Shown here piece by piece: positions 1 through 8,138 of a DNA stretch of 34,766 bases. Below the pieces are notes generated by a model. That model was given only the letters and a program-made list of their open reading frames with translations, did not search any database and was not told where the DNA came from. The number at the start of each line of letters is the position of its first letter. Positions within the stretch are counted from its first letter, which is position 1. This stretch comes from Roseateles sp. (GTDB taxonomy: Bacteria; Pseudomonadota; Gammaproteobacteria; Burkholderiales; Burkholderiaceae_C): NCBI GenBank assembly GCA_015657635.1, contig JACDQM010000161.1, forward strand, positions 1 through 34,766, in the 5' to 3' direction. The translations under genes and the position numbers were made by a program.

Positions 1-712
1 AGAACTGATTGACGGTCAGCACGATGCGCCGGCTGCGGCCCATCGAGGCCAGCGCCTCGTCGACGAAGCCATGCGGGCGCCCTGAAAAGCTGACCAGCAG
101 ATGGCGCGCGGCACAGTAGGTGTCCAGATCGAGTGTGCCGCTCGCTAGCGGGTGGCCGCGCCGCATGATGCAGACATAGTCGCTCTCATACAGCCGGTGC
201 TGGCGCATCAGCGCCATCTCGCCTTGCGACTTCAGCGCGGCCACTGCGCCCGGGAAGTAGCCCAGCGCCAGATCGGCTTCGCCTTGTTCCAGCATCGCGC
301 GCGGATCGCGGGTGGTCAGCGGCAGCACATGGATGTTGGCCAGCGCGCCTTCGCTTTCGAGACGGGCGACCAGCGGCGGCAGGATCAGTGCGGCGGTGGC
401 GTCGGCCATTGCGATCCGGAAAGTGAACTCTTCCTGCGTGGGTTCGTACACACCGGGGTCGAGCGCAGCGCGCAGCCGATCCAGCGCATTGCGCACCTCG
501 GGCCACAGGCTCTCCGCGCGCAGCGTCGGTTTCATGCCGAAGGCCTGACGCACGAACAGTTCCTCGCCCGTGGCCTCGCGCAGGCGCTTCAGTGCGTGGC
601 TGACCGCCGGCTGCGTCATCGCCAGCCGGCTGGCTGCACGCGTGAGGCTGCGCTCGGCCATCACGGCGTCGAACACCTTCAAGAGGTTCAGATCGAGATT
701 GCGGAAGTTCAT
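1..712 (-). CDS. LysR-type transcriptional regulator (C-terminus cut by window edge)
   Basis: The reading frame starts at the ATG complementary to 710-712 and stays open to base 1, giving about 237 residues without the C-terminal end. The N-terminus (MNFRNLDLNLLKVFDAVMAE, then RSLTRAASRLAMTQPAVSHA) is a classic LysR winged helix-turn-helix over residues 1-62. The downstream part (EEFTFRIAMADATAALILPP) begins the effector-binding domain. LysR proteins of this type bind DNA as tetramers and respond to a small-molecule co-inducer; the ligand cannot be read here. It is divergent from the small gene at 848, and the gap carries a LysR-like dyad at 749-765, so autoregulation or control of that gene is plausible. 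The family call is secure; the regulon is unknown. Confidence 0.93.
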   Translation of the reverse strand, partial: MNFRNLDLNLLKVFDAVMAERSLTRAASRLAMTQPAVSHALKRLREATGEELFVRQAFGMKPTLRAESLWPEVRNALDRLRAALDPGVYEPTQEEFTFRIAMADATAALILPPLVARLESEGALANIHVLPLTTRDPRAMLEQGEADLALGYFPGAVAALKSQGEMALMRQHRLYESDYVCIMRRGHPLASGTLDLDTYCAARHLLVSFSGRPHGFVDEALASMGRSRRIVLTVNQF

Positions 713-748
713 TGCCCTGCCTGAGCCTGAGTCATTCGCCTTGTTTAT

Positions 749-765
749 ATCTCTGATTCAAAGAT
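749..765. promoter_or_regulatory. Candidate LysR-binding dyad
   Basis: ATCT (749-752) and AGAT (762-765) form an inverted repeat spaced by 9 bases, and T752 to A764 fits the T-N11-A pattern typical of LysR boxes. It lies 37-53 bases upstream of the LysR start codon at 712, in the divergent gap. Position and symmetry support an autoregulatory site; no binding is shown. Confidence 0.4.
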
Positions 766-770
766 TTCAT

Positions 771-800
771 TTGCGACGGCACTGGGGTTTACCCCATACT
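771..800 (+). promoter_or_regulatory. Possible promoter of the small divergent gene, overlapping a GGGGT/ACCCC dyad
   Basis: TTGCGA (771-776) and CATACT (795-800) are separated by 18 bases and resemble -35 and -10 hexamers. Between them lies the perfect palindrome GGGGTTTACCCC (784-795), which could be a repressor site covering the spacer. The following gene begins at 848, giving a leader of about 40 bases. Confidence 0.3.
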
Positions 801-847
801 TCGCGCCATCGACTCCAAAAGAGTCCAAACACAGGATTTCACCCGCC

Positions 848-1087
848 ATGAGCATCGCTTCCCACACCTTCGGTCTGCCCCTGCAGCGCAGCATCCGCCA
901 CGGCGGTTCTTTCACCTCGATTGGCGCGCGCATCTGGCTGCACCTGATCGCCCGCGTCAAGGCCAATCTGGCGGCTGCCGCCGAGCGCCGCGCCGAGCGC
1001 GAACTGCTGGCACTGGCCGAAACCTATGAGCACAGCATGCCCTCGTTCGCTGCCGAACTGCGTGCCGCCAACGCGCGCCGCGACTGA
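848..1087 (+). CDS. Small conserved hypothetical protein, 79 aa
   Basis: This short ORF starts with ATG at 848 and ends just before a strong terminator. The protein has a basic, helix-prone middle (ARIWLHLIARVKANLAAAAERR) followed by ERELLALAETYEHSMPSFAAELRAA. The layout resembles the small basic proteins annotated near DUF1127 in proteobacteria, but I do not see the usual DUF1127 ending, so no domain is assigned. There is no signal peptide or membrane segment. Codon use looks coding (strong G/C at third positions), and the ORF sits between a plausible promoter (771-800) and a terminator (1129-1164). Function is unknown. It may be controlled by the divergent LysR protein. Confidence 0.65.
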   Translation: MSIASHTFGLPLQRSIRHGGSFTSIGARIWLHLIARVKANLAAAAERRAERELLALAETYEHSMPSFAAELRAANARRD

Positions 1088-1129
1088 ACGCTGCGCACGG
1101 CGCCGGCTGCTGCAAGCGCCGGCCGCGAC

Positions 1130-1162
1130 AAAAAAAGAAGCCCGCTCGAGAGCGGGCTTTTT
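1130..1162. terminator. Bidirectional rho-independent terminator
   Basis: AAGCCCGCT (1138-1146) pairs perfectly with AGCGGGCTT (1151-1159) around a CGAG loop. It is followed by five T on the plus strand (1158-1162) and preceded by seven A (1130-1136), which act as the T-tract for minus-strand transcripts. It lies between the small plus-strand gene and the convergent pckG, ending both. Confidence 0.92.
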
Positions 1163-1190
1163 AATTCGCGAAGTGTGGAGTTGTTAGTGC

Positions 1191-3071
1191 TTACTCGGCA
1201 GCCAGGCGCTGCTCAATCTTGCTCATGGTCGCCGGCAGTTCGGCCGGCAGGTGGTAGGCCAGCTGCTGGAACAGCTCTTTGTGCAGACCCAGCTCGGTCG
1301 CCCAGGCGGCCTTGTCGATCGCGGTGGCGGTGTTGAACTGCTCGCGGCTGAAGTCCAAGCCATCCCAGTTGATGTCCTCGTAGTTCGGCGTGACGCCGAA
1401 CACATGCTCTTCGCCGTGGCCCTTGTTCTCGATGCGGTCCAGCATCCACTTCAGCACGCGCATGTTCTCGCCGTAGCCGGGCCAGACGAACTTGCCATCA
1501 ACGCCCTTGCGGAACCAGTTGACGCAGTAGATCTTGGGCAGCGTGGCACCCGAATCGGCCAGCTTCTTGCCCAGGTCGAGCCAGTGCTGGAAGTAGTCGG
1601 CCATGTTGTAGCCCATGAAGGGCAGCATGGCGAAGGGGTCGCGGCGCACCACGCCCTGCTGGCCGGCGGCCGCGGCCGTGGTCTCGGAGCCCATGGTGGC
1701 AGCCATGTAGACGCCTTCCACCCAGTCGCGCGCTTCGGTCACCAGCGGCACGGTCGTCGAGCGACGGCCGCCGAAGATGAAGGCGTCGATCGGCACGCCG
1801 GCCGGGTTGTCCCAATCCACGTCCAGGGCCGGGTTGTTGACGGCCGAGACGGTGAAGCGGGCGTTCGGGTGGGCGGCCTTGGCGCCGGTCTGCTTGGCGA
1901 TCTCGGGCGTCCAGTCATTGCCCTGCCAGTCGATCAGGTGAGCCGGCGGGGTGTCGGACATCGACTCCCACCACACATCGCCGTCATCGGTCAGCGCAAC
2001 GTTGGTGAAGATCACATTGCTGTGCAGGCTGGCCATGCAGTTGTAGTTGGTCAGCGTGTTGGTGCCCGGGGCAACGCCGAAGTAGCCGGCTTCCGGGTTG
2101 ATCGCATAGAGGCGACCGTCGGCATGCGGCTTGATCCAGGCGATGTCGTCACCGATGGTCGTCACCTTCCAGCCGTCGAAAGCCTTGGGCGGGATCAGCA
2201 TCGAGAAGTTGGTCTTGCCGCAGGCGCTGGGGAAGGCGGCGGCGAAGTGGTACTTCTTGCCCTCGGGCGAGGTCAGGCCCAGGATCAGCATGTGCTCGGC
2301 CAGCCAGCCCTGGTCGCGGCCCATGGTCGAGGCGATGCGCAGCGCGAAGCACTTCTTGCCCAGCAGCGCGTTGCCGCCGTAGCCCGAACCGTAGGACCAG
2401 ATCTCACGGGTCTCGGGGTAGTGGACGATGTATTTGGTCTTGTTGCAGGGCCACTTGACGTCAGCCTGGCCGGCTTCCAGCGGCGCCCCCACGGTGTGCA
2501 CGCAGGGCACGAAGGTGCCATCGGCGCCCAGCACGTCCAGCACGGCGCGGCCCATGCGGGTCATGATGCGCATGTTGACGGCCACATAGGGGCTGTCGGA
2601 CAACTCGACGCCGATGTGGGCGATGGGCGAGCCGATGGGGCCCATGCTGAAGGGCACCACATACAGCGTGCGGCCCTTCATGCTGCCCTTGAACAGGGCC
2701 GGCGTGCCGTCCTTCTGACCGGTCTGCAGCAGCGCGCGCATCTCGGCCGGGTCCATCCAGTTGTTGGTCGGGCCGGCGTCTTCCTTCTTGGCCGAGCAGA
2801 TATAGGTGCGGTCTTCGACACGCGCCACATCGCTGGGGTCGGAGCAAGCCAGGAAGCTGTTGGGACGCTTGACCGGGTTCAGGCGCTTGAAGGTGCCGGC
2901 GGCGACGAGCTGCTCGCACAGGCGGTCGTACTCGGCCTGGCTGCCGTCGCACCAGTAGACCTCGCGCGCTTCGGTCAGCGCGGCGATCTCGGCCACCCAG
3001 GCGATCAGACGCTGGTGCTTCACATAGGCTGGCACGTTCAAGCGCAGGCCTTCCATCACAGGTTGGTTCAT
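1191..3071 (-). CDS. pckG: Phosphoenolpyruvate carboxykinase (GTP)
   Basis: This cytosolic enzyme converts oxaloacetate plus GTP to phosphoenolpyruvate, GDP and CO2, the first committed step of gluconeogenesis. The 626-residue protein has the GTP-PEPCK signatures: [15 protein letters not shown], the P-loop FPSACGKTN at about residues 280-288 with the hyper-reactive cysteine at 284, the metal-binding GDDIAW at about 307-312, and [20 protein letters not shown] near the C-terminus. Length matches the usual 600-625 for bacterial enzymes. The frame is open a further 56 codons upstream, but the ATG at 3071 (MNQPVMEGL) is chosen because homology starts there and GGGAACG lies just before it. The upstream extension would run through a large hairpin (3101-3140). 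It ends at the terminator shared with the small gene at 848. Confidence 0.97.
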   Translation of the reverse strand: MNQPVMEGLRLNVPAYVKHQRLIAWVAEIAALTEAREVYWCDGSQAEYDRLCEQLVAAGTFKRLNPVKRPNSFLACSDPSDVARVEDRTYICSAKKEDAGPTNNWMDPAEMRALLQTGQKDGTPALFKGSMKGRTLYVVPFSMGPIGSPIAHIGVELSDSPYVAVNMRIMTRMGRAVLDVLGADGTFVPCVHTVGAPLEAGQADVKWPCNKTKYIVHYPETREIWSYGSGYGGNALLGKKCFALRIASTMGRDQGWLAEHMLILGLTSPEGKKYHFAAAFPSACGKTNFSMLIPPKAFDGWKVTTIGDDIAWIKPHADGRLYAINPEAGYFGVAPGTNTLTNYNCMASLHSNVIFTNVALTDDGDVWWESMSDTPPAHLIDWQGNDWTPEIAKQTGAKAAHPNARFTVSAVNNPALDVDWDNPAGVPIDAFIFGGRRSTTVPLVTEARDWVEGVYMAATMGSETTAAAAGQQGVVRRDPFAMLPFMGYNMADYFQHWLDLGKKLADSGATLPKIYCVNWFRKGVDGKFVWPGYGENMRVLKWMLDRIENKGHGEEHVFGVTPNYEDINWDGLDFSREQFNTATAIDKAAWATELGLHKELFQQLAYHLPAELPATMSKIEQRLAAE

Positions 3072-3100
3072 GGCGTTCCCAATCAATTTACAAAAGCGGA

Positions 3101-3140
3101 ATTGGGTCAGGCTCGGAGCGGGTTCCGGGCCTGACCCAAT
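3101..3140. repeat. Perfect 12-bp inverted repeat (17-bp stem-loop) upstream of pckG
   Basis: ATTGGGTCAGGC (3101-3112) is the exact reverse complement of GCCTGACCCAAT (3129-3140). After one T/G mismatch the pairing continues CGGA (3114-3117) with TCCG (3124-3127), leaving the six-base loop 3118-3123. The stem begins 30 bases before the pckG start codon. Its TTGGGTCAG/CTGACCCAA ends resemble GGGTCAGACCC-type REP elements that I recall from proteobacterial intergenic regions, so it may be a mobile REP-like sequence. It could equally fold in the pckG leader RNA. Confidence 0.75.
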
Positions 3141-3232
3141 ACCGTTTGTCGCGGTGAGATGCCTCTGAAGGCAGTTCCGGCCGATGGGTGGGGCGCGGTC
3201 TGGGCCACCTGCTCGATGGAGCGGGACTGGCA

Positions 3233-3261
3233 TTGTCACGCCAATGTAATCGCCCTGTAAC
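3233..3261 (+). promoter_or_regulatory. Putative sigma-70 promoter for the MOSC gene
   Basis: TTGTCA (3233-3238) matches five of six -35 positions and is 17 bases from TGTAAC (3256-3261), which matches four of six -10 positions. Transcription from here would give a leader of roughly 100 bases before the start at 3367. Confidence 0.4.
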
Positions 3262-3366
3262 TGCCTCGGCTCAGGGGGGTATGCAAAACTCTCATGAACT
3301 TATGCACACGGATCGGCTTTGTGTGCCGGACGACAATGTGGGCCCACGCTGCGGGATGTTCCGTCC

Positions 3367-3936
3367 ATGAAATTGCTACATATCAACACCGCTTCCCTCA
3401 GCGAACTGCTGATCGATGGGCGAGCCGTGCGCAGCGGTATCCGCAAGCAGTCCCGCGAGAGCGCGGTAGCGGTGCAGGCTCTCGGCCTAGAGGGCGACGA
3501 GCAGGCCGATCTCACGGTGCATGGCGGCCTGAGCAAGGCGGTCTACGCCTACCCGAGCGAGCATTACCCCTTCTGGCAGACGGTGCGGGCGCAGGCCAAG
3601 GCGGCCGACTGGGGCGCTGCCTTGCCGCCCGGCAGTCTGGGCGAAAACCTGACCTTGGCCGGCCTGCTGGAGACCCAGGTCTGGGTGGGTGACACCTTGC
3701 GCTTTGCCGATTGCGAGCTGGTGGTCAGCGAACCGCGCTTTCCCTGCTTCAAGTTCAACGCGGTGATGGGCTTCAACCAGGCCGCCAAGCTGATGAGGCA
3801 GAACGGCTGGTGCGGCTTCTACCTGGCGGTGCGTCAGCCAGGCAGCCTGCGGCCCGGTGAAGCCTTCGAGCTGCTGCCAGGCCCGCGCGAAGTGGGCATC
3901 ACCGAGCTGTTCCGCGCCAAGGCCCGGCGCGCCTGA
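3367..3936 (+). CDS. MOSC domain protein, YiiM-like
   Basis: The 189-residue protein matches the MOSC (molybdenum cofactor sulfurase C-terminal) domain family of the YiiM type. Visible motifs are GIRKQS, GLEGDEQADLTVHGGLSKAV, PGSLGENLTLAGLLE, VWVGDTLRF and the cysteine-bearing SEPRFPCFKF, the cysteine being the conserved sulfur or cofactor ligand. Proteins of this group bind molybdenum cofactor and, in E. coli YiiM, reduce N-hydroxylated bases. The substrate of this copy is inferred only from the family. The frame is open upstream to 3319, but ATG 3367 (MKLLHINTASL) fits the family N-terminus. It is convergent with the OYE reductase, with only 12 bases between the stop codons. Confidence 0.9.
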   Translation: MKLLHINTASLSELLIDGRAVRSGIRKQSRESAVAVQALGLEGDEQADLTVHGGLSKAVYAYPSEHYPFWQTVRAQAKAADWGAALPPGSLGENLTLAGLLETQVWVGDTLRFADCELVVSEPRFPCFKFNAVMGFNQAAKLMRQNGWCGFYLAVRQPGSLRPGEAFELLPGPREVGITELFRAKARRA

Positions 3937-3948
3937 GACGAGCCTGCC

Positions 3949-5022
3949 TCAGACCAGCGCCGGGTAATCGGTATAGCCCTTGGCCTCGCCGCCGTAGAGC
4001 GTGGCGCGGTCGATCGCTTGCAGCGCGGCGTTCAGGCGCAGGCGGCGCACCAGGTCCGGGTTGGCGATGAAGTCGCGCCCGAAGGACACCAGATCCGCGC
4101 GCCCCTCGGCCACGGCGGCCAGCGCTGTTTCTCGCGTGTAACCGTTGTTGGCCAGGTAGGCGCTGTTCAGCCGGCTGCGCAGCGCGGCGTAGTCGAAGGG
4201 CGCAATATCGCGCGGCCCGCCCGTCTGGCCCTCGATCACATGCACAAAGGCCAGGTTCAGCGGTGCCAGCTGCTCGGCCAGATGATTGAACAGGGCCTGC
4301 GGATCGCTGTCCTGCCCGGCGTCATTGACCGGCGTGACCGGGCTGATGCGGATGCCGCTGCGGCCCGCGCCTATGGCCTGCACGATGGCTGTCATCACCT
4401 CCACTGTCAGGCGGCAGCGATTGGCGATCGAGCCACCGTAGGCATCGGTCCGGTCATTGATGCTGTCGCGGTGGAACTGGTCCAGCAGATAGCCGTTGGC
4501 ACCGTGCACCTCGACGGCGTCGAAGCCGGCTTCCATCGCGCAGCGCGCGGCATGGGCGAAGGCGGCCGCCACGGCGGGGATCTCGGCTGTCTGCAGCGCG
4601 CGTGGCGCCGACACCGGCACGAAGCCCTCTTGCGTGAAGGTCTTGCCTTGCGCGCTGCGGGCAGTGGATGACACCGGCGCGCGGCCCTCGGGCTGGAACA
4701 CGGTGTGCGAGATGCGGCCCACATGCCAGAGTTGCACCGCGATCTTGCCGCCCTCGGCACGCACCGCGTCGGTCACGCGCTTCCAGGCGCGCACCTGCTC
4801 GGGCGTGTGGATGCCCGGCGTGTCCAGATAGCCCTGGCCTTCGGCGCAGACCTGGGCACCCTCGCTGATGATCAGGCCGGCGCTGGCGCGCTGGCGGTAG
4901 TACTCGACGGCCATGTCGCCGGGCAGCAGGCCTTTGGAGCGGCTGCGCGTCAGCGGCGCCATGACGATGCGGTTGGCGAGCGAGAGATCGCCGAGCTGGA
5001 TGGGATCGAAGAGCGAGGGCAT
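3949..5022 (-). CDS. Old Yellow Enzyme family alkene reductase (NemA-like)
   Basis: This is an FMN-dependent, NAD(P)H-using ene-reductase of the N-ethylmaleimide reductase group, which reduces activated C=C bonds and nitro compounds. The 357-residue TIM barrel shows SLFDPIQLGDLSLANRIVMA at the N-terminus, the substrate-binding H173-x-x-N176-x-Y178 in HGANGYLLDQF, DRTDAYGGSIANRCR, and the flavin phosphate region FGRDFIANPDLVRRL at the C-terminus. ATG 5022 (MPSLFDP) is chosen over the 24-codon upstream extension because the family begins with this sequence. It is divergent from the exported beta-helix gene at 5142, with a 119-base gap. Physiological substrate is unknown; a stress or xenobiotic role is usual. 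Confidence 0.94.
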   Translation of the reverse strand: MPSLFDPIQLGDLSLANRIVMAPLTRSRSKGLLPGDMAVEYYRQRASAGLIISEGAQVCAEGQGYLDTPGIHTPEQVRAWKRVTDAVRAEGGKIAVQLWHVGRISHTVFQPEGRAPVSSTARSAQGKTFTQEGFVPVSAPRALQTAEIPAVAAAFAHAARCAMEAGFDAVEVHGANGYLLDQFHRDSINDRTDAYGGSIANRCRLTVEVMTAIVQAIGAGRSGIRISPVTPVNDAGQDSDPQALFNHLAEQLAPLNLAFVHVIEGQTGGPRDIAPFDYAALRSRLNSAYLANNGYTRETALAAVAEGRADLVSFGRDFIANPDLVRRLRLNAALQAIDRATLYGGEAKGYTDYPALV

Positions 5023-5141
5023 GGCGGAGCAGAAGGCTTGCTGGCAGGAATGCGGGCGCCAGCATACAAAGAGACAGGCGGGCCGCGCTGTCACCCTGGT
5101 TTCGTTCGATAGACTGCGCCGTCACTTCAAGCGGACAGGCC

Positions 5142-6341
5142 ATGCCGGAAGACGCCCAGACCCCGACCCGCAACCCCAAGCTCATGCGCCGCCAGCTGAT
5201 GCTGGGCTTGGCCGGTGCCGCTGCAATGGGTGGAGTGGCGACGGCGGCCCAGGCCCAGGTCGCAGTGATGCGCGTCGGCCCGTCGGAATCGGTGCGTAGC
5301 CTGGCCAGTGCAGCGGCCAAGGCACGCCCGGGCATGGTGATCGAGGTGATGGCGGGCGACTATGTCGGCGATGTGGCGGTGTGGCGCCACGACGGGCTGA
5401 GCCTCAAGGCCGTCGGTGGCCGCGTCCGGCTGATCGCCAATGGCGCGCATGCCGAGGGCAAGGGCATCTTCGTGACCAAGGGGCGCGGCATCAGCATCGA
5501 AGGCTTTGACTTCATCGGCGCCCAGGTGCCGGACACCAATGGCGCCGGCATCCGGCTGGAGACGGGCACGCTGAAGGTGAAGGACTGCAGCTTCAGCCGC
5601 TGCGAGATGGGCTTGCTGACCAGCAACTTCCCGGATGTTGAGCTTGAGGTGGAAAACTGCGAGTTCTTCGATTGCCAGCGCCCTCCGGGCAAACCAGCGC
5701 ACCTCTTGTATGCAGGCGCCATCGGCAAGCTGGTGGTGCAGGGCAGCTATTTCCACCATGGCCGGACCGGCCATTTGCTGAAAAGCCGCGCAGCCCTCAA
5801 CCACATCCTCTACAACCGCCTGACGGATGAGGTCGGGGGCCGAGCCAGCTATGAGCTGGAGTTTCCGAATGGCGGTGTAGCCGTCGTCATCGGCAACATC
5901 ATTCAGCAAAGCGCTCAAACCGAGAACCCGCATCTGATTGCCTTTGGCGCCGAGGGTTACACACACACGCGCAACGAGCTCTGGCTGGCGCACAACACCC
6001 TGGTCGACAACCGGCCCAGCGGCGGCGTCTACCTTCGCGTCGCCCCGGGCTCGGCCCAGGTCCGGGCCTACAACAACCTGCTGGTTGGCGGCGGGCGCTT
6101 CAGCCCCGATGCGTCCTGGGACATCCGCAACAATCTCGACGCCGACTGGGAGGCCTTTGTGCAGGCCGCGCGCGAGAACTATGCGCTGAAGCCCGGCTCC
6201 CGGCTGCGTGGCCGGGTGATCGATACCGGCCGTGGGCCGGATGGCTTCTCCCTCAAGCCCACGTATCAATACCAGCATCCGCGCGGCCTGATGGCGCTGA
6301 ACGGCGCTGCGCTTCAGCCCGGCGCGGTGCAGCTTCCCTAG
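5142..6341 (+). CDS. Exported right-handed beta-helix protein, probable Tat substrate
   Basis: The 399-residue protein has an N-terminal MRRQLMLGLAGAAAMGG followed by VATAAQAQ, a twin-arginine type signal with probable cleavage after AQA, so it is likely exported folded. The mature part shows parallel beta-helix features: an early VRSLASAAAKARPGMVIEV segment, then repeating short turns with regularly spaced I/V/L and N residues (ISIEGFDFIG, LKVKDCSFSRCE, LEVENCEFFDC, LVVQGSYFHHG, VVIGNIIQQS, LWLAHNTLVDN, VRAYNNLLVGG). This fold occurs in polysaccharide lyases and epimerases, but no catalytic set is recognised, so substrate is open. rlmJ follows 33 bases downstream. Confidence 0.85.
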   Translation: MPEDAQTPTRNPKLMRRQLMLGLAGAAAMGGVATAAQAQVAVMRVGPSESVRSLASAAAKARPGMVIEVMAGDYVGDVAVWRHDGLSLKAVGGRVRLIANGAHAEGKGIFVTKGRGISIEGFDFIGAQVPDTNGAGIRLETGTLKVKDCSFSRCEMGLLTSNFPDVELEVENCEFFDCQRPPGKPAHLLYAGAIGKLVVQGSYFHHGRTGHLLKSRAALNHILYNRLTDEVGGRASYELEFPNGGVAVVIGNIIQQSAQTENPHLIAFGAEGYTHTRNELWLAHNTLVDNRPSGGVYLRVAPGSAQVRAYNNLLVGGGRFSPDASWDIRNNLDADWEAFVQAARENYALKPGSRLRGRVIDTGRGPDGFSLKPTYQYQHPRGLMALNGAALQPGAVQLP

Positions 6342-6374
6342 GGCAGCGCTGGCGGCAAGCGCTACAGTGCGCAC

Positions 6375-7229
6375 ATGCTCGCTTACCGCCACGCCTTTCA
6401 TGCCGGCAACCATGCCGATGTCCTCAAGCACCTGATCCTGTCGCGGGTGCTGCGCTATATGGGCGAGAAGGAAAAGCCCTATACCCTGATCGACACCCAC
6501 GCCGGTGCCGGCGGCTATTCGATCGAAGGCCGTTATGCGCAGAAGAAGGGCGAGTACAGCAGCGGCATCGCGCGCCTGTACGACCGCAAGGACCTGCCCG
6601 CACCGCTGGAAAGCTATGTGGATCTGGTGCGCCAGTTCAACACCGATGGCCAGCTGCGCCAGTACCCGGGTTCGCCCGCCATCGCCAATCTGCTGATGCG
6701 CGAGCAGGACCGCCTGCGCGTGTTCGAGCTGCACCCCACCGACTTCCGCATCCTCGAAAGCTATCTGGCCCCGCGGCCCAACACCTATGTCAGCGACAAG
6801 GACGGCTTCGCCTCGCTCAAGGGCGAGCTGCCGCCGCCTTCGCGTCGCGCGGTGGTGCTGATGGACCCGTCCTACGAGATCAAGACCGACTACGCCAAGG
6901 TGCTGGCTGCGCTGCGCGAAGGCCTGCAGCGCTTTGCCGACACCGTGTTCATCATCTGGTATCCGCAGCTCGCGCTGCTGGAAAGTACCCAGCTGGCCCA
7001 GCGCCTGAAGGCCTCGGCTGACGCCGCCGCCAAGAAGGGCTGGCTGCATGTGCGCCTCACCGTGACCCAGCCCGACGAGCGCGGCTTCGGCATGCTGGGC
7101 AGCGGCATCTTCATCGCCAATCCGCCCTTCACGCTGCATGACGAGCTGCAGCAGTGCATGCCCTATCTGGTCGACAAGCTGGGCCTCTACGACGGCGCCA
7201 ACTTCGTGCTGGAGCAGAAGGCCGCCTGA
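6375..7229 (+). CDS. rlmJ: 23S rRNA (adenine(2030)-N6)-methyltransferase RlmJ
   Basis: RlmJ uses S-adenosylmethionine to methylate N6 of A2030 in 23S rRNA. The 284-residue protein matches the family in length (about 280) and motifs: MLAYRHAFHAGNHADVLKH at the N-terminus, the SAM-binding TLIDTHAGAGGYSIEG, SYLAPRPNTYV, the catalytic VVLMDPSYEIKTDY (a DPxY-type N6-adenine motif) and the late GSGIFIANPPF. ATG 6375 starts exactly at the family N-terminus. The gene ends 36 bases before the 118-base inverted-repeat element at 7266-7383, which may serve as its terminator. Confidence 0.97.
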   Translation: MLAYRHAFHAGNHADVLKHLILSRVLRYMGEKEKPYTLIDTHAGAGGYSIEGRYAQKKGEYSSGIARLYDRKDLPAPLESYVDLVRQFNTDGQLRQYPGSPAIANLLMREQDRLRVFELHPTDFRILESYLAPRPNTYVSDKDGFASLKGELPPPSRRAVVLMDPSYEIKTDYAKVLAALREGLQRFADTVFIIWYPQLALLESTQLAQRLKASADAAAKKGWLHVRLTVTQPDERGFGMLGSGIFIANPPFTLHDELQQCMPYLVDKLGLYDGANFVLEQKAA

Positions 7230-7265
7230 GCGGCCCCCTGTTCGACCCCTGTGCGCGGTGGCACT

Positions 7266-7383
7266 TGAGAGCGGCTCACAAGAGCCAGCGAAGCGGTTCT
7301 GGCTAGGCGTCCTGGCGCAGACAGTACCTTCAGTACGGCAAGCCAGGGCAACGACGCCAGAAGGATTTTGTGAGCCGCTCTCA
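7266..7383. repeat. 118-base nested inverted-repeat element
   Basis: The outer arms TGAGAGCGGCTCACAA (7266-7281) and TTGTGAGCCGCTCTCA (7368-7383) are perfect 16-base reverse complements. Inside, TTCTGGC (7297-7303, six or seven pairs) faces GCCAGAA (7356-7362), CCTGGC (7311-7316) faces GCCAGG (7342-7347), and GTAC (7324-7327) faces GTAC (7333-7336) around CTTCA. An alternative small hairpin AGCCAG (7283-7288)/CTGGCT (7299-7304) competes with the second stem. The right arm contains the TGA stop codon (7381-7383) of the minus-strand reductase gene. It separates convergent genes, as a terminator or an intergenic mobile repeat would. No second copy was seen in this window. Confidence 0.85.
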
Positions 7384-8031
7384 GTAGCCGACCGTGAAGC
7401 GGCGCTGAATGTGGCGCGGCGTCTCCAGCTCATCGACGATGGCCACGGCCAGGTCGGCCACCGAGATGCGTGCGGGGCCCTTGCTCGGGTCCTCGTCCAT
7501 CACCGGCGCATCCTCGCCGAGGCGGTAGCTGCCGCGGCGCTCGCCTGGCTCCAGAAACACGGCCGGTGACAGGAAGGTCCAGTCTAGGCTGCTCTCCTGC
7601 TTGATCAGGTTCAGCGCCTCGCGTGCCGCCAGCGCGCCGGTCTTCCACTCGGCCGGGAACTGCGGCGTGTCCACCAACTGCACGCCCGGCGCTGCATACA
7701 GGCTGCCGGCGCCGCCCACCATCAGCAGGCGCTTCAGCCCGGCGGCCTTGACCCCGGCGAAGGTGGCCAGCGTACCCTTGAGGAACTCGTTGTAGAGATC
7801 GGGGTTGGTCCAGCCCGGGTTGTAGGCGCTGACCACCGCATCGCTGCCGCGCACGGCGGCCGCCACCTGGGCGGCATCCAGCACATTGGCCTGCACGACG
7901 CTCAGGCGCTGCTGCGCCGGCAGCTTGGCCGGGTTGCGGGCCAGCGCGACCACCTCGTGGCCGCGCGCCAGCAGTTCCTGCAGCACGGCGCTGCCAACGA
8001 AGCCGGTGGGTCCGATCAGGGCGACTTTCAT
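7381..8031 (-). CDS. NAD(P)-binding atypical short-chain reductase
   Basis: The 216-residue protein begins MKVALIGPTGFVGSAVLQEL, the GxTGxxG dinucleotide-binding motif of an atypical SDR (NAD(P)H-binding, NmrA/YwnB-like). It continues with VVALARNPAKLP and AAVRGSDAVVSAYNPG, where many such proteins bind cofactor. The usual SDR catalytic YxxxK is not evident, so it may be a reductase of unknown substrate or a redox sensor. ATG 8031 is preceded by GGATTTCCC. It is divergent from the LysR gene at 8191, the textbook arrangement for a regulator and its target. Its stop codon lies within the right arm of the 7266-7383 inverted repeat. Confidence 0.88.
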   Translation of the reverse strand: MKVALIGPTGFVGSAVLQELLARGHEVVALARNPAKLPAQQRLSVVQANVLDAAQVAAAVRGSDAVVSAYNPGWTNPDLYNEFLKGTLATFAGVKAAGLKRLLMVGGAGSLYAAPGVQLVDTPQFPAEWKTGALAAREALNLIKQESSLDWTFLSPAVFLEPGERRGSYRLGEDAPVMDEDPSKGPARISVADLAVAIVDELETPRHIQRRFTVGY

Positions 8032-8138
8032 GGGAAATCCTTCCAGGGTTGCGCTCGGTCTGGCGAGCGGGTGTTGCGATGGACTCAACTCTAAGAACTT
8101 CACAGTGCTGCGGTAAGTCCTCAAAACCACCCAACTCT

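Noticed and set aside
1251..3134. 627-codon plus-strand open frame opposite pckG
   Set aside because: Its translation is rich in low-complexity H, G, V and A, matches no family and mirrors the codon structure of pckG. It is an antisense shadow common in GC-rich DNA.
7266..7383. Reading the nested repeat as an ordinary rho-independent terminator
   Set aside because: The loop is about 86 bases and no T-tract follows on either strand, so the simple terminator model does not fit.
5127..7433. 768-codon minus-strand open frame opposite the beta-helix protein and rlmJ
   Set aside because: It spans two well-supported genes and an intergenic repeat with no recognisable domain, so it is an antisense artefact.
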